A stretch of DNA of 64,000 bases from Larix kaempferi (GCA_027924585.1 BSBM01000423.1:3543501-3607500), one strand, 5' to 3'. Counted from the first letter of the stretch, positions 1 to 12,798 are shown. The notes: generated from the letters alone by a model not told the origin. Numbers and translations are program-made.

Positions 1-2815
1 CCCTCCCTGTCTGAGTTTTGTAATGAAGGCACTGTAACAATGTGCAGAGTGTGGTGGTTATGGCCTTGAGGTTCCATTCGGCAATAGGGTATGTCCTCGG
101 CTCTGGGGATAGCGTCTGCTATAGTTTTATTGCTTCGTGGTCTTGTTGTTCTTTATAAGTTTAAGTCCCAGCTATTTACAGTTCGTCACTGTGCTGGTGT
201 GGGTAAGAGATAGGGTTCTCGGTAATGTCTTTAGGTTATGAGAGAGTTGATGCCATTGGGCTTTGGGTTTGCTTCTCGACTGATTCAGTTCCAGTTTGAG
301 GTCTCCGTCTGCAAGGTTTGTCTGTCGTGGCCGTCATTGGGAGAGTTTGAGGGTGTTCCTTGCTCTTTCAACCGACGAGGGTGATGGGGGTTTCAGTGTC
401 TGCTCCCACCGGTGGCTTCCAGAATATCCACGGCTACATTGCTCAGGTAATAAATAACCTTATTTTCGCAATTTCTGTTTTGCAAGCAGTGTAGATATAC
501 AATTATTTAAAACTCTCGGCATAAACAGTGTATTAACATCTTTCAGCATTGAATGTGCAGGTCACGCGGCTCTGAAGGTGTACAGGGTTCTTTCTCCAAC
601 GCTGGCTCAACCGGGTAAGCCTGGTTATCCACGGCTGTCTCTTCCTTTGCTGGTTTTGTGGTTAGGGTTGTGTCATGGAGGAAAACTCCTGTGTAGTGAG
701 GTCGTTTGACGACTTGATGTTCATGGTTGCAATCATCTGTATAAGTTATTTTGTTTGAATGAAAGGGTTGAAACCTTGTTATGTTTATTGGAGAGCCCTT
801 CACGGCTCAGACTGTATGAGGCCAGGGTTTCTGTTATTGTACTTTGTAATTGCTAAGCGTAGGGTTCCATCCTCGCTGCATAAAATTTATACTTAATATA
901 TTACTGGGCCTATCATGGCCGTGTTCATTTTTGGGTTTCGTTAAATTATTCAAAAGTATTTGAACTGTAAGGATAGATGAATTCTTCGGTACCTGCAATG
1001 GATGTTAACTCTGTTATAAATGAAACCCTATGATTGTCTCTCTGCGTTTTTCTTCGTTTTGGAGTATTAAATAAAAGATTGTGGAAGTTTATCCACTATG
1101 TCTGTAATAGTTAATAGCATAGGGTTATTCTGGCGAATTGGGGGTTTTGTTTTGTGTTCAATGCATAAGTATGATATTGTTAACTCGGTGGTGACTGGGT
1201 ACGAGTTGTAACAATTTATTTTGAATCTATATAATTATTAAATAAAACTATGAATAGAATAATATATACATAGAACTATGTGTTAAGATGCTGTAGGTTC
1301 TGTCTGTCATAAAAAGCATTCTTTTCAATTGTTTTTCAGTCTGTCGAAGGAATAATATAAGGCTACGGCCGTGTAGGGTTTGTGGACTACCTAAGGAAGA
1401 ACATTTGTACTGAATAAATATGATTACTGTGTAAACTTAAGATGGTTTGTAACAGCCAAAGATGGTTGCGTTCATCGACAGTTTCTCTGTTGTGTAATAT
1501 GTTTGTTTTTGTTTAAAACAACTTTGTTAATTCTATTATAATAAGCATGGCTAATGTATTATAATTACTAGGTTGAAGGAGAATAATACTATACAGTTGC
1601 TAAGTGTTTGTGTTTGACTACTGTGTAGATGATTAAGATTATGTGGAAGCTTGTAACAATGAAATATTGTTACAGTCACCTCTTTAGATAATCGATAGCT
1701 GTCAAACATGTTCTGAGTATAAACCATATATTTAAAATGAGTTTTGTTTATCTGTTAACTCAATATAAGAATGACCTAAAACTAAAGTTGACTGAAATAT
1801 GCTATACATATATATATGCAGGTATATTACTGGAATATCTATTGTTTAATATTTCTGTCTATTATTGAACCATTAACAGGAATTCTAGAATATGCCTAAA
1901 CATGGTAATTATTAACTATAACAGTAACAATTAGGTTCTGTATAAGATAAATACTCTATTTAAATAAAAATAGGAAATCTCTATAACATCTGCGTTTCTG
2001 AAATTTATAACAAAAGGGAGTACAGAGACTGATTTACTGAAGTTGAATACAGTCAAAAACATAGTTGTACTAGTCTATCTCATATGAAAATAAATTAAAT
2101 CAACAACAGGAAGAGTGGCAGAACCTGTAGCTATGGTAGACAATAACAGCAATGGGAGGCTGTTCCTCCCTACCAATTCCTGGAGAGTGCCCAGACAACA
2201 CTTCTCAGGACCCCCGAGCTTGCTCTGGTCTAACTGGCTGGAATCTAGGTACGGCCAATAATTCCCTCAGCCCAAATTAGCTATACTGGAACCAAGTTAC
2301 TGCAACTTCCTGCTTCAAAAACACTTCCTTACTGTTTTCCCACTTCCTCAATGGGACTCCTGAATAGCATTCACCTGAATGTATTCTCCCTATAGAACAA
2401 TTGCTGAACCCCCAGCTCAGTTCATTGAGTAGTATTTAAAAGATTGCCTAGGTCTTAGTTGGGCTAACTGTCATTAATGAGCCACCTGCTCAGATTCCAC
2501 TTTCTTGGGGAATCATGACCCCAAAATATAGGGAAGTTGCCACCTGCAACTCAGGAAGTGTTTGAGGATGCTGCCACTTGTCTTTTGTCCTTCCACCTAA
2601 TTCCATCCACCAGTTAGACCAGTAACCTCTTTTAACAGCTCTCCCATGCTGTTGTCTCCATAATTTATTTATTAATAATAATTATTCAGATTTTACATTC
2701 CATTTCTGGAGACTCTGCTGAGTCATCCCTTCCTACTTAGCATTTAATTTAACATAATGTTCTCAGGAATATTAAAAATAATTACATTATTTTAATAAAA
2801 TTGGGGTATGTGACA
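1..2815 (-). repeat. 3' LTR of the chromovirus (partial)
   Basis: Same sequence as 9288-12102. It ends at the internal boundary with TGACA at 2811-2815, followed directly by the polypurine tract. The outer part of this LTR lies beyond the window start. An 86-codon minus-strand open frame (543-803, repeated at 9830-10090) is inside the LTR. It is not similar to any protein I know and is probably chance. Confidence 0.95.
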
Positions 2816-2830
2816 TACACACCCCCTTAA
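2816..2830 (-). other. Polypurine tract
   Basis: On the minus strand the sequence reads TTAAGGGGGTGTGTA and abuts the TGTCACATACC start of the 3' LTR. This is the expected place and composition for the primer of plus-strand DNA synthesis. Confidence 0.85.
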
Positions 2831-2833
2831 AAT

Positions 2834-2855
2834 GTAACATCGTCCTCGATGTTAC
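2834..2855 (-). other. Pre-PPT hairpin, AGGA loop
   Basis: Perfect 9-bp stem (GTAACATCG with CGATGTTAC) enclosing a 4-base loop that reads AGGA on the element's sense strand. It lies between the gag-pol stop codon and the polypurine tract. Many plant Ty3/Gypsy elements carry a short palindrome with a GAGGAC core at this place; the role is unknown to me. Confidence 0.7.
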
Positions 2856-5800
2856 TTATTCTTCTTCTTCAGCTACCTGCTGGAATAGATGGGGATATGC
2901 TTCCCGCATCTTACTTTCCAGCTCCCAGGTAGATTCTTCAGGACTAAGGTGCTTCCATTGCACCTTCACTTGTCCAATTATCCGGTTCCGTAGAGTAATT
3001 TCCCTCCTCCCGAGGATACAATCCGGTTCTACCAGAACTTCCCCTTCTGGTTCTACCTGTACAATGTTCCAATCAATAACATGAGTAGCATCATGAATAT
3101 ACTTTTTCAAAACAGAGATATGAAAAACATTGTGTACTTTTAAATTTGGCGGTAATGCTAACTGATAAGCAACTTGACCAATTCTGGCTAAAATTTCAAA
3201 TGGACCACAGTAACGTGGTGCTAATTTTGCACAACTTCCTAATCTTAGGGAGCTTTTCTTTGGTCTTACCTTGATGAACACATGTTCACCTACCTGGAAC
3301 TCTTTAGGAGTTCTTTTCAAATCTGCTTGACTCTTTTGCCGATCCTGGGCAATCTTCAAGTTTTCCTGCACTTGTTTCACAATCTGTTCCATTTCTTTCA
3401 ATAAATCAGGTCCTAACACTAATCTATCTACTGGATTACTCCAAGAGATAGGAGTGTTGCATTTTCGTCCATACAAAACCTCAAAAGGACTAAACTTAGC
3501 TGATGATTGATAGCTGTTATTGTATGCAAATTCAGCTAAGTGTAAATAATCCTCCCACTTACCTGGTTGATCTTTAACATACATCCTTAACAGATCTTCT
3601 AATATTTGATTAACTCTTTCCGTTTGTCCGTCAGTCTGAGGATGGAAAGAGGTGCTGAAATTTAAAGTGGTGTTTAATCCTTTGAACAAGGATCTCCAAA
3701 AATTTCCTGTAAATTTAGGATCCCTGTCTGATATAATAACCTTTGGAATACCGTGTAACCGAAAAATCTGTTTTAGAAAGATATCTGCTATGTTTGCAGC
3801 CTTGTATGTGGTTTTAACAGGAATAAAATGTGCTGATTTACTTAATTTGTCTACCACTACCATAATTGAATCATTCTGATGTTGGTTTTTGGGTAAACCC
3901 GTAATGAAATCCAGGCTAATTATTTCCCATTTCCAGCTAGGAATAGGTAAAGGTTGCAGCAATCCAGCTGGATGTTGATGTTCTGTTTTTACTTGTTGGC
4001 AGTCCAAACACTTCGCTAAATATTCAGCAGTTTCAGATTTCATGTTAGGCCAAAAATATTCTTTTCTCAACATAGTGATAGTCTTTTGATAGCCAGGGTG
4101 CCCGGAGTAAGGGGTTTTATGTATTTCGTCTAAAATTAACAGCTTAACTGTAGGTGCATTAGGGATATACAGCCTGTCTTTAAACAGCAAAAATCCGTTT
4201 TCATTTAAACTATACCCTTTTAGCAAACTTTCTGTGGGCTGTTCTTGGGCTGTAATTTGTAAATGTTGATAATTTTCGTCTAAATTTATCCCTTCAGCCA
4301 GCTGTTCATTTAAATCAGAGGTGTAAGTGCTGCTAGCTGATATAAAATTCAGTTTTGCATTCCTACTCAAGGCATCAGCCACCTTATTCTCCTTCCCTTT
4401 TATGTGTTGGATTTCAAAATCGTATTCACTTAGGAATGCCAGCCACCTGGCTTGTCTTGCATTTAGATTTGGCTGGTCTAAAAGGTATTTCAGACCTTTA
4501 TTATCTGTTAGTAAGGTAAATTTTCTTCCTATTAGGTGGTGTCGCCACATCTTTAAAGCATGAATTACAGCAGCTAATTCTAGGTCATAAGTGGCATAAT
4601 TCTTTTCATGGATTTTCAGCTTCCTAGATTCGTAAGCAATGACATGTCCTTCTTGAGTCAGCACTCCGCCTAAGCCATCATTACAAGCGTCGGTACAAAC
4701 TATGAAATCTTTATTTGGGTCCGCTATTCTAAGAATAGGTGCAGTTGTCAATAAAGTCTTAAGTTTCTTGAAACTTTCTTCACATTTCGCATTCCAATCA
4801 AACTTCTTGCCTTTCTTCTGCAAAGAAGTGATTGGGTTGGCTATTTTTGAAAAGCCTTCAATAAACCTCCGGTAGTAACCGGTAATTCCCATGAAAGATC
4901 TAACGTCCGTCACATCTTTAGGTACTGGCCATTCTTCAATCGCCCGAATCTTTTCGGGATCCACTGAAATCCCTTCCTTAGTAACTACATGTCCTAAGTA
5001 CTGGATTTCATCTTTGAAGAAGTCACATTTGCTAAATTTCGCAAAAAGTTGTTGTTCTCTTAGTTCTTGTAAAACGATACGTAAGTGTTCCTTGTGCTCC
5101 TCCTCGCTCTTAGAATAGACTAAAATGTCGTCGATAAATACAACCACAAATTTATCTAAGTACTTGTGCATTATGTTGTTCATTAAGCACATGAAAACCG
5201 CTGGGGCATTAGTAAGTCCAAATGGCATTACGACAAATTCGTAATGTCCATACCTGGTTCTAAAGGCTGTTTTGAAAATGTCTTCTTCTTTAATTCTTAC
5301 CTGATGATAACCCGATCTTAGATCGATCTTAGAGAATACCGTAGCGCCACGTAGTTGATCAAACAGATCATCAATACGAGGTAACGGATACCTGTTTTTG
5401 ATCGTCATCTTGTTTAGTTGACGATAATCTATGCAAAGTCGCATAGTTCCGTCCTTCTTTTTAACGAAAATCACTGGTGCTCCCCAAGGGGATACACTGG
5501 GTCGGATATAGTTCTTATCTATTAACTCCTTCAACTGAGTTTTCAACTCGTTAAGCTCCAAGATATTCATACGATACGGGGCTTTTGAACTGGGAACAGC
5601 ACCTGGTACCAGCTCAATGGTAAAGTCAAGCTCTCTCTTGGGAGGCAATTCTGGAATTTCCTCAGGAAAAACGTCAATAAATTCATTGACGACAGGAATG
5701 TTCTCTACTGTTTTCTGGTTGTTTTCAAATTTATCTGTCTCGTTTGTAATAGTTACAGCATAGGTCTTGCATCCTTTCCTGACTGCTCTTTTAAGTTGTA

Positions 5801-7547
5801 ATGCAGAAATTTGCCTCACTACTGTTTTCCTAGGAATACCCCTAACAGTTACAGGCTGTCCACTACTGTTTATACACCTAAAAGTTTTGTCAAAACAGTT
5901 TAAAACGACCCTATGTTGTTCCAACCAGTCCATTCCGATAAGTATGTCATATGAGCCAAGTGGTAAAACGTTCAGTTTAACTGTAGTTCTAAAATCAGTC
6001 ATGTTTAAGATGCATTCTTTTACATAGCAGTTTACTTTCTTCTTAGCCCCAGTAGCTAATTGTACAGACCAAGAATTATCAAACCTTTCAACAGTCAAAT
6101 TACATTTTTCTACCAGCTGAGGTGAAATATAACTAAGACTAGCACCGGGATCTATTAATATAGTAACTGGGGTTTTGTTAATCATACCTCCTACTTCCAC
6201 CATGGAAGTTTGGTAGTCAGCCTGGCGGTTTTCCAACGCTGCATTGATTCGGGGCATAGTTCCTGCAAAATCTCCAACTGTCATTTCGTCTTGAACAGTA
6301 TGAATATTGCTGACTTGTTTCTTTCTGTTTGGGCAGACTGAAGCATAATGTGGCCCATTACATTCCCAGCACTTGACAGGTTCTTTTCGCTCAAAATTTT
6401 TGATGTAGTTTCCATGGTTATTAGGAGTCTCTTTGCTGTTTTTGTAATTGTTTGAATGGCTGACAGCTCCATTTTTGTTTCCTTGGAAACTTTTACTATT
6501 AAAGTGGTTCCCGTTTTTGCCATTCTTGAAATTTTTATGGGGAACAAATTCCTTTTTCTTGTACTCGATCAGATTGCTGTTCTTTTTGGCTTTCCAACTG
6601 GCTATCCCTTCTTTCTTTTTATTCTGTTCGTAACAGAAGTTTGCCTTGCGCATAGCTTCTTCCAGTGTTTTGGGGTTGTCATATTCAATTCTGTCCTTGA
6701 TATGATAAGGCAGGCAACTAAGAAACCGCTGTATTTTTGGTTTCTCTTCGACAAAATATGGTACATAACGCAACAGACTTAAAAATTTACTGTTTAAGTC
6801 CTTCATCGTCATAGATCCGAGTTTTAGTTCATAAAATTCTTTAGCCCTTTCTTCATAATACTGCTCGGACAGGAATTTCTTCTTGAAATACCTTTTAAAG
6901 GTACTCCAATTAACTTCTCTTTCTTTGATCCCTTTGACCCTTTTCAGGTCTTGCCACCATATGTCCGCCTTTCCCGAGAGGTTGTATATGGCCATTCTTG
7001 CCTTTAGCTGATTTGAGTAGTTATAGATCTGAAAATATTTTCTCATCCCGGATAACCAAGATTCTGCCTCTTCTCCAGTTTCAGTTTCTCCATTGAAAGT
7101 TGGGGGCTTTATCTTCTTAAACTCCCCGGAAATCTCTTCATAAGGCCTGTACTTTTTCCTTCGGTTGTGCATCTCAGCTTCACTGCTGTCACTGCTAGTG
7201 TGATAACTGGGTTGTCCCTTTCTTTCTTCAGATGAGGAACTGCTGTCAGATTTAGTTGGTTTTGTCCTTTTTGACCCTCTTGGATGATTAACTTCTTCTG
7301 AGTCAGCTGGTTTGCTCCTTCCGTCAGTTTGAAATTTTTCTATCAATAGCTGATTTAGCTGTTCCCGAGTCTTTAGAATTCTTTCATTATCCTTCTTAAC
7401 CGTTTCCATTTCTGTCTTTAATCCTCTTATAGTCTGCATCAGCTCAGTGGTGTGAGCAATTTCTTCTTCTGCCTCTAGTTCTTTTGACATCCGTCTTGTC
7501 CCAGCATTGGGAGATTCCTCCTCAGCATATTCTCCCAGTTTTTCCAT
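2856..7547 (-). CDS. Gag-Pol polyprotein of the chromovirus
   Basis: Uninterrupted 1563-residue polyprotein. In order: coiled-coil and Ser/Glu-rich N-terminus (1-130); retrotransposon Gag domain (about 160-300, with a conserved W near 197-198); CCHC knuckle C393-C396-H400-C405; aspartic protease with D466 in DPGAS; reverse transcriptase about 655-835 with catalytic D742 and FIDD D806/D807; RNase H about 945-1062 with D953, E990 and D1015; integrase zinc site H1143, H1150, C1180, C1183; integrase core D1213, D1274, E1310 (35 residues between the last two); and a chromodomain about 1507-1556. Gag and Pol share one frame, as in many plant chromoviruses. The first Met is 168 bp after the 5' LTR, just past the PBS. 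Every catalytic residue is present and no stop or frameshift is seen, so the element may be competent. The product would form virus-like particles in the cytoplasm and an integration complex directed to chromatin. Confidence 0.96.
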   Translation of the reverse strand: MEKLGEYAEEESPNAGTRRMSKELEAEEEIAHTTELMQTIRGLKTEMETVKKDNERILKTREQLNQLLIEKFQTDGRSKPADSEEVNHPRGSKRTKPTKSDSSSSSEERKGQPSYHTSSDSSEAEMHNRRKKYRPYEEISGEFKKIKPPTFNGETETGEEAESWLSGMRKYFQIYNYSNQLKARMAIYNLSGKADIWWQDLKRVKGIKEREVNWSTFKRYFKKKFLSEQYYEERAKEFYELKLGSMTMKDLNSKFLSLLRYVPYFVEEKPKIQRFLSCLPYHIKDRIEYDNPKTLEEAMRKANFCYEQNKKKEGIASWKAKKNSNLIEYKKKEFVPHKNFKNGKNGNHFNSKSFQGNKNGAVSHSNNYKNSKETPNNHGNYIKNFERKEPVKCWECNGPHYASVCPNRKKQVSNIHTVQDEMTVGDFAGTMPRINAALENRQADYQTSMVEVGGMINKTPVTILIDPGASLSYISPQLVEKCNLTVERFDNSWSVQLATGAKKKVNCYVKECILNMTDFRTTVKLNVLPLGSYDILIGMDWLEQHRVVLNCFDKTFRCINSSGQPVTVRGIPRKTVVRQISALQLKRAVRKGCKTYAVTITNETDKFENNQKTVENIPVVNEFIDVFPEEIPELPPKRELDFTIELVPGAVPSSKAPYRMNILELNELKTQLKELIDKNYIRPSVSPWGAPVIFVKKKDGTMRLCIDYRQLNKMTIKNRYPLPRIDDLFDQLRGATVFSKIDLRSGYHQVRIKEEDIFKTAFRTRYGHYEFVVMPFGLTNAPAVFMCLMNNIMHKYLDKFVVVFIDDILVYSKSEEEHKEHLRIVLQELREQQLFAKFSKCDFFKDEIQYLGHVVTKEGISVDPEKIRAIEEWPVPKDVTDVRSFMGITGYYRRFIEGFSKIANPITSLQKKGKKFDWNAKCEESFKKLKTLLTTAPILRIADPNKDFIVCTDACNDGLGGVLTQEGHVIAYESRKLKIHEKNYATYDLELAAVIHALKMWRHHLIGRKFTLLTDNKGLKYLLDQPNLNARQARWLAFLSEYDFEIQHIKGKENKVADALSRNAKLNFISASSTYTSDLNEQLAEGINLDENYQHLQITAQEQPTESLLKGYSLNENGFLLFKDRLYIPNAPTVKLLILDEIHKTPYSGHPGYQKTITMLRKEYFWPNMKSETAEYLAKCLDCQQVKTEHQHPAGLLQPLPIPSWKWEIISLDFITGLPKNQHQNDSIMVVVDKLSKSAHFIPVKTTYKAANIADIFLKQIFRLHGIPKVIISDRDPKFTGNFWRSLFKGLNTTLNFSTSFHPQTDGQTERVNQILEDLLRMYVKDQPGKWEDYLHLAEFAYNNSYQSSAKFSPFEVLYGRKCNTPISWSNPVDRLVLGPDLLKEMEQIVKQVQENLKIAQDRQKSQADLKRTPKEFQVGEHVFIKVRPKKSSLRLGSCAKLAPRYCGPFEILARIGQVAYQLALPPNLKVHNVFHISVLKKYIHDATHVIDWNIVQVEPEGEVLVEPDCILGRREITLRNRIIGQVKVQWKHLSPEESTWELESKMREAYPHLFQQVAEEEE

Positions 7548-7701
7548 ATCTGTCTGAAAAATTCAGAAAAGAGAATTTTTCTGTACTGTACATTAAACCG
7601 AAATATATGTTAGTATTTTATAAATAAAACAAAATCTTCTTTTATGATCGCTGTTTACGGAAGTTTAGTGGAGTCACATCCAGGCCTAGTGTCTGAACCT
7701 C

Positions 7702-7713
7702 GCTCTGATACCA
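7702..7713 (-). other. Primer binding site, initiator tRNA-Met
   Basis: The minus strand reads TGGTATCAGAGC, complementary to the 3' end of plant initiator tRNA-Met. It starts two bases inside the 5' LTR end, where minus-strand DNA synthesis begins. Confidence 0.93.
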
Positions 7714-7715
7714 CA

Positions 7716-10700
7716 TGTCAGAACCCGTTAATTCTGAAAAATTTAAAAATTTTTATTCGTAACAATAAATGTTAATTAGGTAGTATTTCTGATATTGTTT
7801 TAATTTAAACAACTAACATAAACTGTTTAAAGACTCTGTTTTATTAAAACTTTGATTTCGGTGATTGTAATTAATGATTGTTTTGTTTTGAACCGCAAGG
7901 GAAGAGCTAGTCGTAGTTGACTGGCTTACTTAGCTTACGAGCTAATGCATACGTCGTCTTTTGTTTCTCAGGTGCGTCAGTGAAGTAAGGATCACTGTAT
8001 GTTAAACTTGGTGAGCATCAATACTCCCTATACTTCAAAACTTAATGATCGTCATGATATTTCTTATTCAGCTAGTATCGTCAAGTGTTACGAAGATTTA
8101 CATTGTCTCAGTTATAATTATGTTTTTATGATTATTATGCTATGTTACTGTTGTAACTAAAATGAAACATTTGTGATATCAGAATTTTTGGCTGTAACAG
8201 TGTCTTTGCATCATGTGACCTGTTGTCAACTTAATACCGGTGACTACTGTTTTGTTCATGCATTGATAATGCGAGTTGAGAAGGTGACGCCTCTAGCGTT
8301 GTTTCAATATGATCCTATGCGTTGAAGTCCAATGTCCACTTAGAGTTTAACTTATGTTACTTGACGGTGCCTTGATTTTAACTATCTTTACGATGTACAC
8401 CTGTAGATGAAGCTCTATTTCATCATCTTAATAATAGAGGTTTATTTTTCATATTGTTACTGTTAACAATAGTATTGATAGCAATTCTGATGCTAGTATA
8501 TAATGGCAATATATTTATTGTCTTAAAGACTTGGTAACATTCAAGTATTAAATAACGAGGCATTTTAATTTGAAGGTTGACTACCTTGGTACTTATATGA
8601 ACATAGCAATGTAATATGCACCTGGCATTAATCTATGACTTGGTATTAATTTATATATATAATGATTGTACAATAATCATAATATTCCATACATTGGCAA
8701 ACTTTATATTCTATATAGTGTTATGGTTGTATTTATCATACTAGGCCATAGAGAAAACTCTAGGGTTGAAGTTGACCAACATCTTGTGTAAAGTGATATG
8801 CGAAAGACATTAACCTATGCCCTGGTTTCATTGTAAATGTGCATTAACTTGATTTTGTCATAGTCCTAATGTTCTTCCCTTACCATGGATAAGATTTATA
8901 ACTAAGTTATGTTAAAGTATTATCCACCCTATTAAGTTATGGAATAATCCATAAATGATGTTGACTAACTCTTATTTCTATCATTGTAGTGATTATACAT
9001 TCCCATTGCTTGGGATTCTCGACGATTCAATTGCAAGGCTATATGCCAAATGATTAAATATCATTTGTTATCTCATACGTTTGACTTATATATGACATGA
9101 TTTGGAAAAGAATCGGTGTATAATTATTTGGTTGGCAATGAAACTATAGGTTCTCGACCCATGCTACGTTGATTTATTTGAGTGCTACGTGGTTGCATCT
9201 CCTCCATGCGATGGGCGATATATAAGCTGCTATTGAAACCCTACAGGTTATTGTAGTTGCCTTCGGGCTCGGGTCCTAAGGATGAAACCCTCCCTGTCTG
9301 AGTTTTGTAATGAAGGCACTGTAACAATGTGCAGAGTGTGGTGGTTATGGCCTTGAGGTTCCATTCGGCAATAGGGTATGTCCTCGGCTCTGGGGATAGC
9401 GTCTGCTATAGTTTTATTGCTTCGTGGTCTTGTTGTTCTTTATAAGTTTAAGTCCCAGCTATTTACAGTTCGTCACTGTGCTGGTGTGGGTAAGAGATAG
9501 GGTTCTCGGTAATGTCTTTAGGTTATGAGAGAGTTGATGCCATTGGGCTTTGGGTTTGCTTCTCGACTGATTCAGTTCCAGTTTGAGGTCTCCGTCTGCA
9601 AGGTTTGTCTGTCGTGGCCGTCATTGGGAGAGTTTGAGGGTGTTCCTTGCTCTTTCAACCGACGAGGGTGATGGGGGTTTCAGTGTCTGCTCCCACCGGT
9701 GGCTTCCAGAATATCCACGGCTACATTGCTCAGGTAATAAATAACCTTATTTTCGCAATTTCTGTTTTGCAAGCAGTGTAGATATACAATTATTTAAAAC
9801 TCTCGGCATAAACAGTGTATTAACATCTTTCAGCATTGAATGTGCAGGTCACGCGGCTCTGAAGGTGTACAGGGTTCTTTCTCCAACGCTGGCTCAACCG
9901 GGTAAGCCTGGTTATCCACGGCTGTCTCTTCCTTTGCTGGTTTTGTGGTTAGGGTTGTGTCATGGAGGAAAACTCCTGTGTAGTGAGGTCGTTTGACGAC
10001 TTGATGTTCATGGTTGCAATCATCTGTATAAGCTATTTTGTTTGAATGAAAGGGTTGAAACCTTGTTATGTTTATTGGAGAGCCCTTCACGGCTCAGACT
10101 GTATGAGGCCAGGGTTTCTGTTATTGTACTTTGTAATTGCTAAGCGTAGGGTTCCATCCTCGCTGCATAAAATTTATACTTAATATATTACTGGGCCTAT
10201 CATGGCCGTGTTCATTTTTGGGTTTCGTTAAATTATTCAAAAGTATTTGAACTGTAAGGATAGATGAATTCTTCGGTACCTGCAATGGATGTTAACTCTG
10301 TTATAAATGAAACCCTATGATTGTCTCTCTGCGTTTTTCTTCGTTTTGGAGTATTAAATAAAAGATTGTGGAAGTTTATCCACTATGTCTGTAATAGTTA
10401 ATAGCATAGGGTTATTCTGGCGAATTGGGGGTTTTGTTTTGTGTTCAATGCATAAGTATGATATTGTTAACTCGGTGGTGACTGGGTACGAGTTGTAACA
10501 ATTTATTTTGAATCTATATAATTATTAAATAAAACTATGAATAGAATAATATATACATAGAACTATGTGTTAAGATGCTGTAGGTTCTGTCTGTCATAAA
10601 AAGCATTCTTTTCAATTGTTTTTCAGTCTGTCGAAGGAATAATATAAGGCTACGGCCGTGTAGGGTTTGTGGACTACCTAAGGAAGAACATTTGTACTGA

Positions 10701-12102
10701 ATAAATATGATTACTGTGTAAACTTAAGATGGTTTGTAACAGCCAAAGATGGTTGCGTTCATCGACAGTTTCTCTGTTGTGTAATATGTTTGTTTTTGTT
10801 TAAAACAACTTTGTTAATTCTATTATAATAAGCATGGCTAATGTATTATAATTACTAGGTTGAAGGAGAATAATACTATACAGTTGCTAAGTGTTTGTGT
10901 TTGACTACTGTGTAGATGATTAAGATTATGTGGAAGCTTGTAACAATGAAATATTGTTACAGTCACCTCTTTAGATAATCGATAGCTGTCAAACATGTTC
11001 TGAGTATAAACCATATATTTAAAATGAGTTTTGTTTATCTGTTAACTCAATATAAGAATGACCTAAAACTAAAGTTGACTGAAATATGCTATACATATAT
11101 ATATGCAGGTATATTACTGGAATATCTATTGTTTAATATTTCTGTCTATTATTGAACCATTAACAGGAATTCTAGAATATGCCTAAACATGGTAATTATT
11201 AACTATAACAGTAACAATTAGGTTCTGTATAAGATAAATACTCTATTTAAATAAAAATAGGAAATCTCTATAACATCTGCGTTTCTGAAATTTATAACAA
11301 AAGGGAGTACAGAGACTGATTTACTGAAGTTGAATACAGTCAAAAACATAGTTGTACTAGTCTATCTCATATGAAAATAAATTAAATCAACAACAGGAAG
11401 AGTGGCAGAACCTGTAGCTATGGTAGACAATAACAGCAATGGGAGGCTGTTCCTCCCTACCAATTCCTGGAGAGTGCCCAGACAGCACTTCTCAGGACCC
11501 CCGAGCTTGCTCTGGTCTAACTGGCTGGAATCTAGGTACGGCCAATAATTCCCTCAGCCCAAATTAGCTATACTGGAACCAAGTTACTGCAACTTCCTGC
11601 TTCAAAAACACTTCCTTACTGTTTTCCCACTTCCTCAATGGGACTCCTGAATAGCATTCACCTGAATGTATTCTCCCTCTAGAACAATTGCTGAACCCCC
11701 AGCTCAGTTCATTGAGTAGTATTTAAAAGATTGCCTAGGTCTTAGTTGGGCTAACTGTCATTAATGAGCCACCTGCTCAGATTCCACTTTCTTGGGGAAT
11801 CATGACCCCAAAATATAGGGAAGTTGCCACCTGCAACTCAGGAAGTGTTTGAGGATGCTGCCACTTGTCTTTTGTCCTTCCACCTAATTCCATCCACCAG
11901 TTAGACCAGTAACCTCTTTTAACAGCTCTCCCATGCTGTTGTCTCCATAATTTATTTATTAATAATAATTATTCAGATTTTACATTCCATTTCTGGAGAC
12001 TCTGCTGAGTCATCCCTTCCTACTTAGCATTTAATTTAACATAATGTTCTCAGGAATATTAAAAATAATTACATTATTTTAATAAAATTGGGGTATGTGA
12101 CA
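7716..12102 (-). repeat. 5' LTR of the chromovirus (complete, 4387 bp)
   Basis: Bounded by TGTCAGAACCC at left (internal side) and GTATGTGACA at right (outer side), giving 5-bp terminal inverted repeats. It is very long for an LTR. It shares scattered similarity with the solo LTR at 22000-26409, best in the outer 700 bp (for example the shared GCCTAGGTCTT block and the start and end motifs), so both belong to one superfamily of long-LTR elements. Confidence 0.94.
11718..11729 (-). promoter_or_regulatory. Possible TATA-like box of the chromovirus LTR
   Basis: The minus strand reads CTTTTAAATACT just downstream of CCTAGGCAATC. The aligned place in the solo LTR has a clear TATATAATAG after CCTAGGCAGTC, which supports a promoter about 380 bp from the LTR start. 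The same sequence in the left LTR is at 2431-2442. Confidence 0.4.
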
Positions 12103-12609
12103 GTGATGATGATGGAGATGTTGAATATTATGGAGATGGCGATGAAGATGATGATGATGATGATGATGGTGAAGATGATGAAGAAGATGATGATGATGGA
12201 GATGTTGATGAGGAACCTACAAATGCCAATGATGATGATGATGATGGTGATGACAATGAAGATGTTGATGATGATGGTGATGGTAATGATGATGAAGATG
12301 TTGATGATGATGGTGATGGTGATGATGATGAAGATGTTGATGATGATGATGATGGTGATGAAGATGATGATGATGAAGAAGATGATGATGATGGATGTGT
12401 TGATGTTGATGGGGAACCTAGAGATGACAATGATGATGAAGATGGTGATGGTGATGGTGATGACGATGAAGATTTTGATGATGATGGTGATGGTGATGAT
12501 GATGAAGATGTTGATGATGATGTTGATGGTGATGTTTAGATGATGATCATGATGATGTTCAGAAGATGATGATGATGATGATGGAGATGTTGATTTGATG
12601 AGGAATATG

Positions 12610-12640
<31 letters not shown>

Positions 12641-12735
12641 AGATGTTGATGATGTTCATGAAAATGATGATGATGAAGAATATGATGCTGATGGAGAATA
12701 TGATGTTGATGGAGAATATGATGCTCACAACTCCC
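12103..12735 (+). repeat. GAT trinucleotide-rich repeat with acidic open frame
   Basis: Interrupted (GAT)n repeat beginning exactly at the LTR edge. Beyond simple repetition it has a longer period: the block GTTGATG(A/G)GGAACCTA recurs at about 12203 and 12407. Read in the GAT frame from 12105, the plus strand stays open to a TAG at about 12537 and would give roughly 144 mostly Asp, Glu and Gly codons. This could be an acidic exon cut by the retroelement or only a microsatellite. The other open frames here (runs of Met, Ser or Ile) are shadows of the repeat. Confidence 0.85.
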
Positions 12736-12739
12736 TCTA

Positions 12740-12759
12740 GTCTCTCTCTCCCCAACCAT

Positions 12760-12798
<39 letters not shown>

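Larger units (their letters stand above)
1..12102 (-). mobile_element. Ty3/Gypsy chromovirus (Tekay/Del-like), near complete
   Basis: A full autonomous LTR retrotransposon read on the minus strand: 5' LTR at right (7716-12102), PBS, one gag-pol frame, hairpin, polypurine tract, and 3' LTR at left (cut by the window edge, about 1572 bp missing). The LTR ends are TGTCA...TGACA. The part of the left LTR present (2815 bp) aligns to the right LTR with a constant offset of 9287 and no indel. By eye I find only three differences, at 746/10033, 2198/11485 and 2392/11679, so the insertion is recent. The chromodomain at the end of integrase and the domain order PR-RT-RH-IN place it among chromoviruses; the C-terminal sequence resembles the Tekay/Del clade. 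The target duplication cannot be checked because the left end is outside; the 5 bp after the right LTR are GTGAT. Confidence 0.95.

Noticed and set aside
543-803. 86-codon minus-strand open frame, duplicated at 9830-10090
   Set aside because: It lies inside both LTRs, which are nearly identical by descent, so its duplication is no sign of selection; no recognisable domain.
3652-6782. Several plus-strand open frames
   Set aside because: They lie antisense to the intact gag-pol gene and are shadows of its codon usage.
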